Shown here one piece after another: positions 50,454 through 60,219 of a DNA stretch of 64,000 bases. The stretch spans positions 434,001 to 498,000 of the forward strand of contig JAWMQL010000002.1 of NCBI GenBank assembly GCA_033283165.1. Direction: 5' to 3'. The first letter of the stretch is position 1; every line of letters starts with the position of its first letter. The notes below the pieces were generated by a model. It saw nothing but the letters and a program-made list of their open reading frames with translations. It ran no database searches and was not told where the DNA came from. Both the position numbers and the translations under genes were made by a program. The DNA comes from JAWMQL01 sp033283165 (GTDB taxonomy: Bacteria > Pseudomonadota > Gammaproteobacteria > Pseudomonadales > Halieaceae).

Positions 50454-50933
50454 ATGACGATTCAAACCGGCGACATCATTCCCAGCGGCAAGCTCAAGAC
50501 CACGGGCGAAAAAGGCCCGGAAGATATCACCACAGACGAAATTTTTGCCGGCAAGAAGGTCGTGCTGTTCGCTGTACCGGGGGCGTTCACCCCGGGCTGC
50601 TCCATGACCCACCTGCCCGGCTACGTGGTCAACGCAGACAAGATCAAGGCCGCCGGTGTTGACACTATCGCCTGCCTGGCCGTTAACGACGCCTTTGTTA
50701 TGGGGGCCTGGAGCGAAGCCCAGAATGCCGAGCATATCCTGATGCTGGCAGACGGCAACGGCACGTTCACCCGCGACCTCGGCCTGGAACTGGACGCCAG
50801 CGGCTTCGGGATGGGCATCCGCTGCCAGCGCTTTGCCATGATTGTCGATGACGGTGTGGTCACTCACCTGAACGTGGAGCCCGGCCCCGGCGTGGACGTC
50901 AGTTCTGCCGAGTCCATCATGGCCCTGTTGTAG
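50454..50933 (+). CDS. Peroxiredoxin, Prx5/AhpE-type, 159 aa
   Basis: A thiol peroxidase of the Prx5 subfamily. The peroxidatic Cys is in VPGAFTPGCSMTHLPGYV (about residue 50). FAVPGAFTP precedes it and FTRDLGLELDASGFGMG holds the later conserved part. It reduces hydrogen or organic peroxides with thioredoxin or glutathione. AAGGAGAC precedes ATG 50454. Confidence 0.94.
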   Translation: MTIQTGDIIPSGKLKTTGEKGPEDITTDEIFAGKKVVLFAVPGAFTPGCSMTHLPGYVVNADKIKAAGVDTIACLAVNDAFVMGAWSEAQNAEHILMLADGNGTFTRDLGLELDASGFGMGIRCQRFAMIVDDGVVTHLNVEPGPGVDVSSAESIMALL

Positions 50934-50935
50934 GT

Positions 50936-51523
50936 TCAGTCCCGCGGGGAGGTGACCTTCACCTCCCCGGCCAGTCGCGCCCGGTCGGCATCGGTGGCCG
51001 GCTGGCCCGTTTCGTAGAAATGCTTCATCCCCGCCGCGATCTGCACCAGCTGGTCCTCCATCACAGGGCGAATCAGCCACTCTCCCAGCGATGCACCCGG
51101 CGCACCCCAGGGCATCTTATAGGCCATACTCAGCTCGATCCGGGTCGCCCTGGGGCCCAGTTCCGCCAGCTGATAACGAAAACTGATACGCTCAAAGGGC
51201 GCCATCGACTCCACGCCCCGGTGCAGGCGTATCACAAAGCCCTCGCCCTCCCGCCACTCGGTGATGGTCTCCTCCAGGAAGCTCCCGTCGTTGTCGTATA
51301 CCCGGCGGTGCGCACCCTCGCCATTGCGGGCAGAAGAGACAATCTCGGTCCGGCTCAGGTTGGGCACGTAATTATGGGCCACGCTGAAGTCCTGCAACTG
51401 CTCCCAGGCCGCCGCGCGGGGCAGGTTGGCCCGCACCTCGACCCGGGCCAGGTGCTCGTCCTCCGGACCGGCGCAGCCGCTCAGCAGGACCGCTATCGCC
51501 ACCAGTCCAGACAGTCTGTTCAT
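50936..51523 (-). CDS. SRPBCC-family lipoprotein, 195 aa
   Basis: The N-terminal signal ends LLSGCAGPED with a lipobox Cys near residue 17. The rest has the helix-grip fold of SRPBCC (START-like) proteins: VEVRANLPRAAAWEQLQDFSVAHNYVPNL, then ERISFRYQLAELGPRATRIELSMAYKM, then an amphipathic C-terminal helix. They bind hydrophobic molecules; role unknown. Start overlaps the pqiA-like stop (4-base). Confidence 0.82.
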   Translation of the reverse strand: MNRLSGLVAIAVLLSGCAGPEDEHLARVEVRANLPRAAAWEQLQDFSVAHNYVPNLSRTEIVSSARNGEGAHRRVYDNDGSFLEETITEWREGEGFVIRLHRGVESMAPFERISFRYQLAELGPRATRIELSMAYKMPWGAPGASLGEWLIRPVMEDQLVQIAAGMKHFYETGQPATDADRARLAGEVKVTSPRD

Positions 51524-52146
51524 GTCGTTGCCCTCGGTTCAGGCTCCCGCAGCAGGGTTGTCGCCGCCACGGAAAACAGGCAATAGGCCAGGAAGTAGTA
51601 GAAACCCGGCTCCAGCGCCGCGTTCATGATCAGCAGGTCGCCCATCTGCCCCGAGGCACGGCCCGCCATATAGGCCACCAGCAGGCCCATGACAAACACA
51701 TCGGCCATGGACCACTTGCTGAGCGCCGCGTTCAGCCACAGCACCGGACGGCGCCACTCCGGCGGGCGGATAAACAGACTGGCGACCTGCAGTGTCAGCT
51801 TGAATACCGGTATGACCAGGCTGAACAGGACGATCAGCAGGGCCACCGCCAGGTTACCGGTGCGGGCCAACTCCTGCACCGTACCCCAGATCGACCGGGT
51901 ATTGCGGTAGGCCTCGACCTGACCCTCCAGCTGGTCAAACCCGAGAAACGCAGAGAGCATGGTCAACATCTGCCGGGCCTGGGAGTTTTCATCCTCGCCG
52001 GCAACGAGTTCAATGCCGAGTTTTGCGATCTCGGACTTCTCGATATACCCGGTCAGCGTCAACACCGGCTGGGTCACGCCCGGGTACAGGAGTCCCAGGG
52101 CGAGCAGGATCAGGGCCAGGGTCAGCAGGCGGCGGCGCAAACTCAT
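51520..52146 (-). CDS. PqiA-family membrane protein, 208 aa
   Basis: Four hydrophobic segments: an N-terminal one (LTLALILLALGLLYPGVTQPVLTL) and then LAVALLIVLFSLVIPVFKLTLQVASLF, MADVFVMGLLVAYMAGRASGQ and FYYFLAYCLFSVAATTLL. VFKLTL and WSMADVFVMGLLVAY are PqiA hallmarks. PqiA works with PqiBC in lipid traffic between membranes; here it is a single-domain version. ATG 52146 overlaps the transporter stop; it overlaps the SRPBCC lipoprotein start too. Confidence 0.85.
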   Translation of the reverse strand: MSLRRRLLTLALILLALGLLYPGVTQPVLTLTGYIEKSEIAKLGIELVAGEDENSQARQMLTMLSAFLGFDQLEGQVEAYRNTRSIWGTVQELARTGNLAVALLIVLFSLVIPVFKLTLQVASLFIRPPEWRRPVLWLNAALSKWSMADVFVMGLLVAYMAGRASGQMGDLLIMNAALEPGFYYFLAYCLFSVAATTLLREPEPRATT

Positions 52147-53519
52147 CGCAGTAACACCAGGCACAGGGTACTGATCACCGCCACACCGAGGAAGTTCAGG
52201 ATCACCCCTTCGCGCGCCATGCGCGCGGTACTGACGAGACCGCTGCCGAACACCACCGAGTTGGGCGCGGTGGCAACCGGCAGCATGAATGCGCAGCTCG
52301 CGCTCATTGCCGCCGGCACCATGATCAGCTCCGGAGCCAGCCCGGCGCCGATGGCGGCCGCCGCCAGTACCGGCATCAGCAGGGTGGTGCTGGCGGTATT
52401 GGACGTGGTCTCCGTCATGAACGTGACCGTGAGGCACACGGTCAGCACCAGCAGCCATACCGGTATCGCCGTCATGCCCGCCAGCCACAGGCCGAGCAGT
52501 TCACTCAGGCCCGAACTGACAAAGCCCTTGGCCAGGCAGATTCCCCCCGAGAACAGCAACAGCACCCCCCAGGGAATGGTCACCGCCCGCTCCCAGGTCA
52601 ATAAGCGGCCGCCCCGACCGTTGGGCAGGAGGAACATCAACACCACCGCCAGCAGCGCCACCGAGGCGTCGTTGGCCTGGGGCAGGCCGAACCAGGCCTG
52701 CCAGCCGCCAAACGGCTCGCCGCGGGTTATCCAGGCCAGGGCGGTGAGACCGAAGACGATCAGCACCCGACGCTCGTCCGCGCGCCAGGGGCCGGGTTCT
52801 GGCAGGGCCAGGCGCAGCACACCACCGCTGTTACGGGTCAAAATCAGGGCCATCGCCGGCACCATCAGCAGCACCACCGGCAGGCCCCAGCCCATCCACT
52901 GGCTGAAACTGACCGCCCGGCCGGTGGTTTCCTCATAGACCTGCATAAAGATCAGGTTCGGTGGCGTACCGATGGGGGTCCCCACCCCGCCGACGCTGGC
53001 GGCATAGGCAATGCCGAGCAGCAGCGGCGGCGCCAGGCGGTCCCGGTCCTCGGTGCCGTCCAGCACCGCCAGCGCCACCGGCAGCAACATGAGGGTCGTG
53101 GCGGTATTGGAAATCCACATGCTCAGCACCGCCGATGCCGCCATGAAGCCCATGACCAGCCGGCGTCCGCTGGCCGCGCCGAACAGGCCCACCATGGTCA
53201 GCGCGATGCGCCGGTGGGCGCCGCTGTGTTCCATGGCCTTGGACAGCAGGAACCCGCCAAGCAGCAACAGGATCAGGGGTGAACCATAGGCCTGCCCCAC
53301 TTGCGCCGGCGTCAACACCCCGGCCAGGGGCAACAGGGCCAGGGGCAGCAGGGAGGTGACCGGGATAGGGATTGGTTCCCCCACCCACCAGCACACGCAG
53401 AGCAGGGCGACAAAGACCACCACCGCCATGTCCATGTGGTAGCCGGATTGCAGTACGAGCACGGCGCCGGCCACCGCCAGTAGCGGCCCCAGCCACAGGG
53501 TTAATTTAGTCACCGCCAC
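52143..53519 (-). CDS. DASS/SLC13-family anion transporter, 458 aa
   Basis: An INDY-like Na+-coupled carrier. The two SNT motifs are present: WISNTATTLMLLPVA in the first half and ETTSNTASTTLLMPVLAA in the second. GTPIGTPPNLIFM and ATAPNSVVFGSG are the paired hairpin loops. Substrates in the family are C4-dicarboxylates, citrate or sulfate. Downstream genes pqiA and the SRPBCC lipoprotein overlap in one operon; the SMP-30-like gene lies 3 bases upstream. Confidence 0.88.
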   Translation of the reverse strand: MAVTKLTLWLGPLLAVAGAVLVLQSGYHMDMAVVVFVALLCVCWWVGEPIPIPVTSLLPLALLPLAGVLTPAQVGQAYGSPLILLLLGGFLLSKAMEHSGAHRRIALTMVGLFGAASGRRLVMGFMAASAVLSMWISNTATTLMLLPVALAVLDGTEDRDRLAPPLLLGIAYAASVGGVGTPIGTPPNLIFMQVYEETTGRAVSFSQWMGWGLPVVLLMVPAMALILTRNSGGVLRLALPEPGPWRADERRVLIVFGLTALAWITRGEPFGGWQAWFGLPQANDASVALLAVVLMFLLPNGRGGRLLTWERAVTIPWGVLLLFSGGICLAKGFVSSGLSELLGLWLAGMTAIPVWLLVLTVCLTVTFMTETTSNTASTTLLMPVLAAAAIGAGLAPELIMVPAAMSASCAFMLPVATAPNSVVFGSGLVSTARMAREGVILNFLGVAVISTLCLVLLR

Positions 53520-53522
53520 AAT

Positions 53523-54590
53523 TCACAATCCCGCTGGCAGGGGCACCCGGATGATGCGGTCTCCCACATAGGAGCCGATGTACAGGAAGTCACCGTGTTG
53601 CAAAGCCACCGTGCCAGCGCCCATCGGGGGACCATCGCGGCTCAGGACCACTTCGGACTGCAGGGTTTCGGGGTCCACCGCCACCACGTCGAAGGGCAGC
53701 AGGCTGGGCTGGTCGTGCTCCTGTTGCAGGCTCTCGAACAGGTCCAGCAGGCCCACCTGGTGGGAGGCCACCAGCAGCCTGCCGCCCGGGCTGTAGGTGG
53801 AGTTATCCGGCATGTTCACCGCGACACTGCCCAGCCGCTCGCCGCTGCGGGCATCGTGCTTGTGTACCAGGCCCGGAAAGTACTCATTGAGATAGAAATA
53901 GCGTTCGTCGGGGGACAGGGTGATCCCGTTGGGGTACTGGCCGGAGGTGCCCGGCACCGCGCGAAAGCCCTCGCCGGAACGCCAGCGGTAGACCTCTCCA
54001 CTGTCGGCGCCAAACACAAGGACCCGCAGGACGGTGCCGAGGCCGGCGTCGTGATCAGCCATATGCGTTGCCAGAAAGCTGCCGTCTGCAAAGCCCGCCA
54101 CGTCATTGAACGCAACCTGACCCGGGGCCAGCGCACAGCCGCGCCAGGCCAGGGACGGCGCCTGCCCCGGGGACTCAAGCAGTTCGAACAATTCTATCGA
54201 CTCCCGCCCGGCGTGATTGACAACGAACAGCTGCCAGTGGCCATCCCGGCGGCGGTGGATATCGAGACCGTGGGCATTGATCGATGCCGGTGCAGTGCAG
54301 GCCGGATCACCCCAGTTAAGTCCCTCCTCCTGCACCACGCCGGGAGCCGGGAACAACTGGCTCACCGCCAGGGAGCGGGTATCCAGCAGCTTGAGGCTGC
54401 CCTCCGCCACCATCTCCCCGAACAGCAGGTGTCGGCCGTCCGGCGCGGCAACAATGTCCTCCGGCGCGCGCAGGCCACAGATCGAGACGATACCGTCTAC
54501 CGGCTGGCAATCTGCCGCCGCCGCTGCCCGGGTAAAACCGGCCAGGACTACAAGCACCGCAATCAGACTGAGCTTGATCATTCCCTGCAT
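53523..54590 (-). CDS. SMP-30/gluconolactonase-like secreted beta-propeller, 355 aa
   Basis: A signal peptide (up to AAAAADC near residue 27) directs it to the periplasm. The body is a beta-propeller: INAHGLDIHRRRDGHW and FNDVAGFADGSFLATHM then GQYPNGITLSPDERYFYLNEY and PDNSTYSPGGRLLVASH. These resemble arylesterase/lactonase (SMP-30/paraoxonase-like) proteins. A Ca2+-dependent hydrolase of lactones is the likely class; substrate unknown. ATG could also be 4 residues later. Confidence 0.8.
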   Translation of the reverse strand: MQGMIKLSLIAVLVVLAGFTRAAAAADCQPVDGIVSICGLRAPEDIVAAPDGRHLLFGEMVAEGSLKLLDTRSLAVSQLFPAPGVVQEEGLNWGDPACTAPASINAHGLDIHRRRDGHWQLFVVNHAGRESIELFELLESPGQAPSLAWRGCALAPGQVAFNDVAGFADGSFLATHMADHDAGLGTVLRVLVFGADSGEVYRWRSGEGFRAVPGTSGQYPNGITLSPDERYFYLNEYFPGLVHKHDARSGERLGSVAVNMPDNSTYSPGGRLLVASHQVGLLDLFESLQQEHDQPSLLPFDVVAVDPETLQSEVVLSRDGPPMGAGTVALQHGDFLYIGSYVGDRIIRVPLPAGL

Positions 54591-54686
54591 ACGTGGACTC
54601 CCCTTCAGGCGCCCATCCTGTCCCAGCCTGTTGGCAGTGTAAAGCCCGCGCTAGTGGAAGCTGTCCGCGCGGGGTAAACTGGCACC

Positions 54687-55697
54687 ATGAACGACATAGA
54701 GCCCCCGCAACTGGTCGACCGTTTTGACCGCCAGGTCCGGTACCTGCGCCTGTCGGTCACCGACCGCTGTGATTTCCGCTGCGTCTATTGCATGGCGGAG
54801 GACATGAGCTTCGTTCCCAAGCCCGAGATACTGAGCCTGGAAGAACTGTACCAGGTGGCCGCGGCGTTTACCGCACTGGGCGTGCGCAAGATCCGGCTCA
54901 CCGGGGGTGAGCCCCTGATTCGCAACAACATCATGTCACTGGTCAGCAGGCTGGGACAGCTGCCCGGCCTCGACGAGCTGGTGCTGACGACCAATGGCTC
55001 CCAGTTGCAACGCCTGGCCGGCCCGCTGCGGGACGCGGGTGTGCGCCGCATCAACATCAGCCTGGACAGCCTGCAACCGCGCAAGTTTCGCCACCTCACC
55101 CGCTACGGTTGCCTGGACCAGGTGCTCGCCGGCATAGAGGCAGCCCGCCACGCGGGCTTCGAGCGCGTCAAGCTCAACGCGGTCATTCTGCGGGGGCGCA
55201 ACGAGGATGAGGTCCTGGACCTGGTGCAGTTCGCCAGGGACCGGGGGCTGGACATCTCGTTTATCGAGGAGATGCCCCTCGGCCACATCGTCGAGCACGA
55301 CCGCCTGCTCAGTTTCTGCAGCAGTGAGGATTTGAGAGCCCTGATTGAGCAGCGCTATCCCCTGACCGCGCTGGGGGACCCCGCGGGCACGGCGGGCCCC
55401 ACGCGCTATTTCAGCATGGCCGACAGCGCCAGCAGGATTGGTTTTATCTCACCACACAGCAGCAATTTCTGCCATCTGTGCAACCGGGTGCGGGTCACGG
55501 TGGAGGGCCGGTTACTGCTGTGCCTGGGCAATGAGCACTCGGTGGACCTCAAGCCACTGCTGCGCAGCCCGGATTACAGCGCCACGAAGCTGCGCCAGAC
55601 CATTGTCGACGCCATGTCGATCAAGCCCGAGCGCCATGAGTTCAGCCTGGCGGGCGAACCCCAGGTGCTGCGCTTTATGAACGCCACCGGGGGATAG
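54687..55697 (+). CDS. moaA: GTP 3',8-cyclase MoaA, 336 aa
   Basis: A radical SAM enzyme that starts molybdenum cofactor synthesis. The N-terminal cluster site is SVTDRCDFRCVYCMAED (Cys-x3-Cys-x2-Cys) and RLTGGEPLI follows. The C-terminal cluster is in NFCHLCNRVRVTVEGRLLLCLGNE. Length matches E. coli MoaA (329 aa). The terminal GG is present (ATGG), as needed for MoaA with MoaC. Other moa genes are not in the window. Confidence 0.95.
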   Translation: MNDIEPPQLVDRFDRQVRYLRLSVTDRCDFRCVYCMAEDMSFVPKPEILSLEELYQVAAAFTALGVRKIRLTGGEPLIRNNIMSLVSRLGQLPGLDELVLTTNGSQLQRLAGPLRDAGVRRINISLDSLQPRKFRHLTRYGCLDQVLAGIEAARHAGFERVKLNAVILRGRNEDEVLDLVQFARDRGLDISFIEEMPLGHIVEHDRLLSFCSSEDLRALIEQRYPLTALGDPAGTAGPTRYFSMADSASRIGFISPHSSNFCHLCNRVRVTVEGRLLLCLGNEHSVDLKPLLRSPDYSATKLRQTIVDAMSIKPERHEFSLAGEPQVLRFMNATGG

Positions 55698-55752
55698 CGC
55701 GAGAAGCGCCCTGTTAGCGTACAATGAGCGCCCCCCATCGCGAGGCAAGCCA

Positions 55753-56703
55753 TTGAATATTGAGGACTTTCCGCAGCTGGAATCCGTGGAGCGCATCGAG
55801 TCCGGGTTCGAATCCTTCGGCTATATCTGCAGCCCCAAGATCGCCACTGCCGTGTTCCTGGCCTTCCAGTTGCGCAAACCCATCCTGGTGGAAGGCCCGC
55901 CCGGCGTGGGTAAAACCGAGCTGGCCAAGACCACGGCAGAATTGCTGGACATCCCGTTGATCCGCCTGCAGTGCTACGAGGGCCTGGACGAGGCCAAGGC
56001 GCTTTACGAGTGGAAATACGGCAAGCAGCTGCTGTACACCCAGGTTCTGAAGGAAAAACTGGGCGACCTGCTACAGGGCGCCCACGGCCTCGCCGAGTCA
56101 GTGGAGCGGCTGCACCAGTTCGGCGACATCTTCTACTCCGAGGACTTTCTCGAACCGCGCCCCCTGCTGAAGGCGATGCAGCAGGAACGCGGGGCCATCC
56201 TGTTGATCGACGAGGTGGACAAGTCCGACTACGAGTTCGAGTCCCTGCTGCTGGAAATCCTGTCGGATTACCAGGTGTCGATCCCGGAAATCGGGACCGT
56301 CAAGGCCCGCACTGCTCCCATGGTATTCCTGACCAGCAACAACACCCGGGACATCTCCGATGCCCTGAAACGGCGATGCCTGCACCTGTACATTCCCTTT
56401 CCCACGGTGGAGCTGGAGGAGCGCATCATCACCAGCCGGGTGCCCAGGGTGGACGGCCAACTGCGCCACCAGCTGGTCGAATTCGTGCACTCGCTGCGGG
56501 ACCTGGACCTGAAGAAAACCCCGGCTATTTCCGAAACCATCGACTGGGCCCGCAGCCTGCTTCTACTGCACGCCGGGCAGCTGGACGAGGACATCGTGCG
56601 CGGCACTCTCAACGTCCTGCTCAAGTTCGAGGAGGATATTGAAACCGCAGAGAGCGAGCTGCGGCGACTGCTGCACAATCCGGGACAGGCGGCCACCAGG
56701 TAG
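55753..56703 (+). CDS. MoxR-type AAA+ ATPase, CoxD-like, 316 aa
   Basis: Walker A is EGPPGVGKTEL and Walker B LLIDEVDKSDYEFESL; SNNTRDISDALKRRCLHLYIPFP holds the sensor and Arg finger. MoxR/CoxD proteins act with VWA partners to activate metalloenzymes. Start is TTG 55753; the VWA gene follows after 15 bases. Adjacent to moaA, hinting at molybdoenzyme work, but no target enzyme is in the window. Confidence 0.9.
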   Translation: MNIEDFPQLESVERIESGFESFGYICSPKIATAVFLAFQLRKPILVEGPPGVGKTELAKTTAELLDIPLIRLQCYEGLDEAKALYEWKYGKQLLYTQVLKEKLGDLLQGAHGLAESVERLHQFGDIFYSEDFLEPRPLLKAMQQERGAILLIDEVDKSDYEFESLLLEILSDYQVSIPEIGTVKARTAPMVFLTSNNTRDISDALKRRCLHLYIPFPTVELEERIITSRVPRVDGQLRHQLVEFVHSLRDLDLKKTPAISETIDWARSLLLLHAGQLDEDIVRGTLNVLLKFEEDIETAESELRRLLHNPGQAATR

Positions 56704-56718
56704 CGGGAGCGCGGCGCG

Positions 56719-58167
56719 ATGCAATCCAACCTGGTCAGTTTCTTCAACCTGTTGCGGGACCACGATGTGCCGGTCTCGCCCGCCGAATCCCTCGACGCCA
56801 TGCAGGTGGCAGCCACCCTGGGCTATGCCAACCGCGAACGCCTGCGCGACGGCCTGGGTATGGCCCTGGCCAAATCGGTGCAGGAGGAGGCCGCTTTCAG
56901 GCGCTGCTTCGACCGCTTTTTCCAACAGGACATGGCCGACCTGGCGCCCCGGGACCGGGGCGCAGAGGGAGAGCAGGGCGAGTCATCGGACGGCGGCTTG
57001 GAGGAAGACTCAAACGCCACCGGGTTGGAAGGACCGCCATCCGGGGAAACTTCACCCGCCACCGCGGAATCTGCCCTGGCCCGGGCGGCGCAGGACAGTG
57101 ACAGCATTGCCAGCCTGCTGGACAGCCCCCTGATGCAGAGCCTGATGCGCAACGACCGCACGGAACTCAGCCTGGCCTTGTCCCGCGCGGCCGAATCCAC
57201 GGGACTGGAAAATATCAGCCTGTTCACCCAGCGCGGTCAGTTTACCCGGCGCATGCTCGACGCCATGGGCGAAGAGCAGATCAGGGCTGCGGTCATTGAG
57301 CTGGAACGCAACCAGAGTCCAGCCCTGCCTGAACTGCAGCGTTATCGCGACCTGCTGCGAGAGCAGGTACGTGATTACGTGGAACGGGAGTACCTGCTGC
57401 GAGCCGAGGGGCGCAACCAGCAGTTCATGGAAGACATTCTGCGCAAAACCCGACTCAGCAACCTGGAGCGGCGCTACCTGGGACAGGTGCAGGAACTGGT
57501 GCGCAAGATGGCTCGCAGACTGGCCACCCGCTACGCCCGCAAACGACGCACCTACAAGCGTGGCAGCCTGAACATGCAACGCACCCTGCGCGGCGGTATC
57601 GCCCACGATGGAGTGATGTTCAATACCTACTGGCGGCGGGTCCGCAAGGAAAAACCCCAGGTGTTGGCGGTCTGCGACGTGTCGGGCTCGGTGGCGGCCT
57701 ACGCCAAGTTCCTGTTGCTGTTCCTGTACAGCCTGCAGGACGTGCTGCCGCGGGTACGCAGCTTCGCTTTTTCCAGTCACCTGGGGGAAGTGAGCGAACT
57801 GTTCGAGCGCTACCCGGTGGAAGAGGCCATCGAGCAGGTCAACTTCCGCTACGGCGGGGCTACCGACTACGGCAACAGCCTGCTGGACTTCAGCCGACTG
57901 GCGCTGGACGACATCAACAGCAATACCACCGTGATCATCCTCGGCGATGCCCGCAATAACAACGGCGATCCGCGACTGGACCTGCTGCAGTCCATCTACC
58001 AGCGCTCCAGGCAGGTCATCTGGCTCAACCCCGAGTCGCGCCGGGCCTGGGGCACGGGCGATTCCGAAATGCTGCGTTACCGGGCCGCCTGCCACTTCAG
58101 CGCGGAGTGCAACAACCTCAATCAGTTGCAGCGCATTGTGGATCAATTGCTAAAAAGTACACATTAA
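56719..58167 (+). CDS. CoxE-like VWA-domain protein, 482 aa
   Basis: A VWA protein of the CoxE family. N-terminal helical region VSFFNLLRDHDVPVSPAESLDAM, a low-complexity acidic stretch (residues about 80-120) and then a C-terminal von Willebrand factor A domain with a MIDAS-type CDVSGSVAAYAKFLL, GGATDYGNSLLDF and ILGDARNNNGD. Partner of the MoxR-like ATPase; together they insert metals or remodel an enzyme complex. The zinc-ribbon gene follows after 10 bases. Confidence 0.9.
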   Translation: MQSNLVSFFNLLRDHDVPVSPAESLDAMQVAATLGYANRERLRDGLGMALAKSVQEEAAFRRCFDRFFQQDMADLAPRDRGAEGEQGESSDGGLEEDSNATGLEGPPSGETSPATAESALARAAQDSDSIASLLDSPLMQSLMRNDRTELSLALSRAAESTGLENISLFTQRGQFTRRMLDAMGEEQIRAAVIELERNQSPALPELQRYRDLLREQVRDYVEREYLLRAEGRNQQFMEDILRKTRLSNLERRYLGQVQELVRKMARRLATRYARKRRTYKRGSLNMQRTLRGGIAHDGVMFNTYWRRVRKEKPQVLAVCDVSGSVAAYAKFLLLFLYSLQDVLPRVRSFAFSSHLGEVSELFERYPVEEAIEQVNFRYGGATDYGNSLLDFSRLALDDINSNTTVIILGDARNNNGDPRLDLLQSIYQRSRQVIWLNPESRRAWGTGDSEMLRYRAACHFSAECNNLNQLQRIVDQLLKSTH

Positions 58168-58177
58168 TCGAGCAGTT

Positions 58178-58378
58178 ATGAAATATTTCTGCAAAGATTG
58201 CAGTTACCAGGGGACAACGGTCGGCAGCCAGGGCCAATGTCCCGGCTGCGGCTCGTTCAATCTGGTGCGTGCGGGCCACAGCGAGGAAAAGGAGGAACCG
58301 GCAAGATGGCGTCTGGTGCTGTTGGCAGCCCTGTGGGGCTATCTCGGCATATTGATCCTGTGGAAGCTCCTGACCTGA
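58178..58378 (+). CDS. Small zinc-ribbon membrane protein, 66 aa
   Basis: Starts MKYFCKDCSYQGTT, then QCPGCGSFNL, giving a Cys4 zinc ribbon, followed by a charged linker and one C-terminal hydrophobic helix (LVLLAALWGYLGILILWKLL). Probably membrane-tethered with the ribbon in the cytoplasm. No named family. It lies in the same run as the CoxE-like gene, and its stop lies just before the next start. Confidence 0.8.
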   Translation: MKYFCKDCSYQGTTVGSQGQCPGCGSFNLVRAGHSEEKEEPARWRLVLLAALWGYLGILILWKLLT

Positions 58379-58470
58379 AACCCGGGGTGGAGCAACTGCC
58401 CCTCGCCTGCTCGTTACAACGCGTGGTCCTGGCCAGGTATGCGCGCCCGGCGGGCAACCGGGCCCAGGGC

Positions 58471-60210
58471 ATGGAACCGGGTGAGCTGTTTGCCTATCTG
58501 CGGGATATCGACGATTTCAGCCGCAGCCCGCTGGACAGCGTTCTCGCACTGGCCGCGGCCATGGACGATCCAAGCCGTCCCGACGAGGAGCAGGCGGCGC
58601 AAATGGCCTGGGTCCAGGGGGCACTGGAAATTTGGCGGCGCGATTACCCTCTGGAGCCGGAACTGGACCAGCTGCTGCGCCCACTGGGGCCGCTGCTGGC
58701 CGCCATGTCCCTGGCCGACCCCGAATTCAGCCGCCCCGGCGCCCATCCACTGCACCAGTTGCTGGATACCATACAGGCCTGCGGCGTCGGCTGGCAGGCC
58801 AGCCTGGGTCGCACCGGGGAGAGTTACCTGTCCCAGGTCGAGCGCGGCGTGGCGCAATTGCGCGACTGGTTCCTGCGCGGCAACGGCGATTTGGCCGGCC
58901 TGTGCGAAAAACTGTCGCAGGGCCTCAAACGCGAGCGCGAGCGCGGACTGCGCATGGCCCGTCGTATGGCCGACACGGAACAGGGCCGTCTTAAATCGGT
59001 CCATGCCCAGCGCAAGGCGGCGGGGCTGATCAACGCCGCCCTGGCGCAGGGTCCCCTGCCCTCCTGCTTCAATGCCTTTCTTTGCGGCCCGTGGTACGAC
59101 AGCGCCAGGCTGGTACTGCTGCGTTCAGGGGAGAACTCCGAACCCTGGCGCCAGATGTGCGTGACCACCGAGGCACTGCTCGACTCCCTGCGCATGGAGG
59201 GCCCGGACGGTACCAGCCGCAGGAAACAGGTATTCGAGACTATCGCGCGACTGCCGGGAGAATTGAAACGGTCGCTGTTCAGCCTGCAACATGACCCGGC
59301 AGCCATCGAGGAAGCGGTGGGGGCGGTGGAAACCGTGCACCTGGCCATTCTCAAGCAGCAGGAACTCCCCCGCGAGGCCGCCCGGCCACTGCCGATGGAG
59401 CCCGATCCCGATGACGATCTGGAGATGCACGGCGGGGCCGCCCCTGACCAGCACGGCGACGGGCTGGCACGACTGCAGGCAGAGCAGTGGTTTGCGATAG
59501 ACCACCAGGGGCTGCAGCGACTGATGCTGGCCCTGAAACTGGACGACGTCCGGCGGCTGGTGTTCTGCAACCACGCCGGGCAGCGGGCGCTGGAACTGGG
59601 CTTCGACGCGTTTTCCGCGTTGCTGCGCAGCGGCCGGGCCTACCGCCTGGCCGGGGAAGGCGGCTTCAGCCTGAGCCTGATCGCCGCCGCAGGCATCCAC
59701 AGCAGGGCCGAACTGGCCGCGGTGGAAATGGGGAAAACCAGCGATCGCGAGCAGAAAAGCTGGATTCGGCGGCAACAGCGCCTGCGGGATTTCGAGCGGG
59801 CCGAGTGGCTGCAACACGGGCCGGATGACCTGGCCAGGACCTCTCTGAGTCAGTCCGAGCAGGAACAGATTGCCTCTTACCTCAGTCAGCGTCAGAAACG
59901 CCTGGACCGCGATGCGGCCGCAGCGGAAGCAGAAACCGCCACGGAACCCGTGCCTGAGCGCAGCGGTCGGGCTCCGGTGCGCTTGCAGCTGGGCAGCTGG
60001 CTGGGATTTAACGACAGCGGGCAAGCGGTCACCGCCAAGCTGGCTGCCCACGACCGCGAACGAGGTGTCTATATTTTTGTCGACCGGGCCGGGAACCCAT
60101 TGCGTGAACTGAGCAAAAAGGATTTGCAGGACCTGCTGGACCGGGGCCAGATCGATCTTCTGCAGCAGCACCGCCAGGCCGGCGCCGAACAACCAGACAA
60201 GGAGGGGTGA
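58471..60210 (+). CDS. DUF1631-family protein, about 579 aa
   Basis: A long helical cytoplasmic protein with LFAYLRDIDDFSRSPLD near the start, GYLDTIQACG-like helices, SLRMEGPDGTSRR in the middle and a C-terminal beta segment SGRAPVRLQLGSWLGFNDS, YIFVDRAGNPLREL, LDRGQIDLLQQ that is typical of DUF1631. The function of DUF1631 is unproven; the C-terminal part recalls PilZ-like folds, consistent with the PilZ gene that follows 9 bases later. The start is uncertain: ATG 58471 is used, but GTG 58360 or 58387 are alternatives. Confidence 0.75.
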   Translation: MEPGELFAYLRDIDDFSRSPLDSVLALAAAMDDPSRPDEEQAAQMAWVQGALEIWRRDYPLEPELDQLLRPLGPLLAAMSLADPEFSRPGAHPLHQLLDTIQACGVGWQASLGRTGESYLSQVERGVAQLRDWFLRGNGDLAGLCEKLSQGLKRERERGLRMARRMADTEQGRLKSVHAQRKAAGLINAALAQGPLPSCFNAFLCGPWYDSARLVLLRSGENSEPWRQMCVTTEALLDSLRMEGPDGTSRRKQVFETIARLPGELKRSLFSLQHDPAAIEEAVGAVETVHLAILKQQELPREAARPLPMEPDPDDDLEMHGGAAPDQHGDGLARLQAEQWFAIDHQGLQRLMLALKLDDVRRLVFCNHAGQRALELGFDAFSALLRSGRAYRLAGEGGFSLSLIAAAGIHSRAELAAVEMGKTSDREQKSWIRRQQRLRDFERAEWLQHGPDDLARTSLSQSEQEQIASYLSQRQKRLDRDAAAAEAETATEPVPERSGRAPVRLQLGSWLGFNDSGQAVTAKLAAHDRERGVYIFVDRAGNPLRELSKKDLQDLLDRGQIDLLQQHRQAGAEQPDKEG

Positions 60211-60219
60211 TCAAGAGCC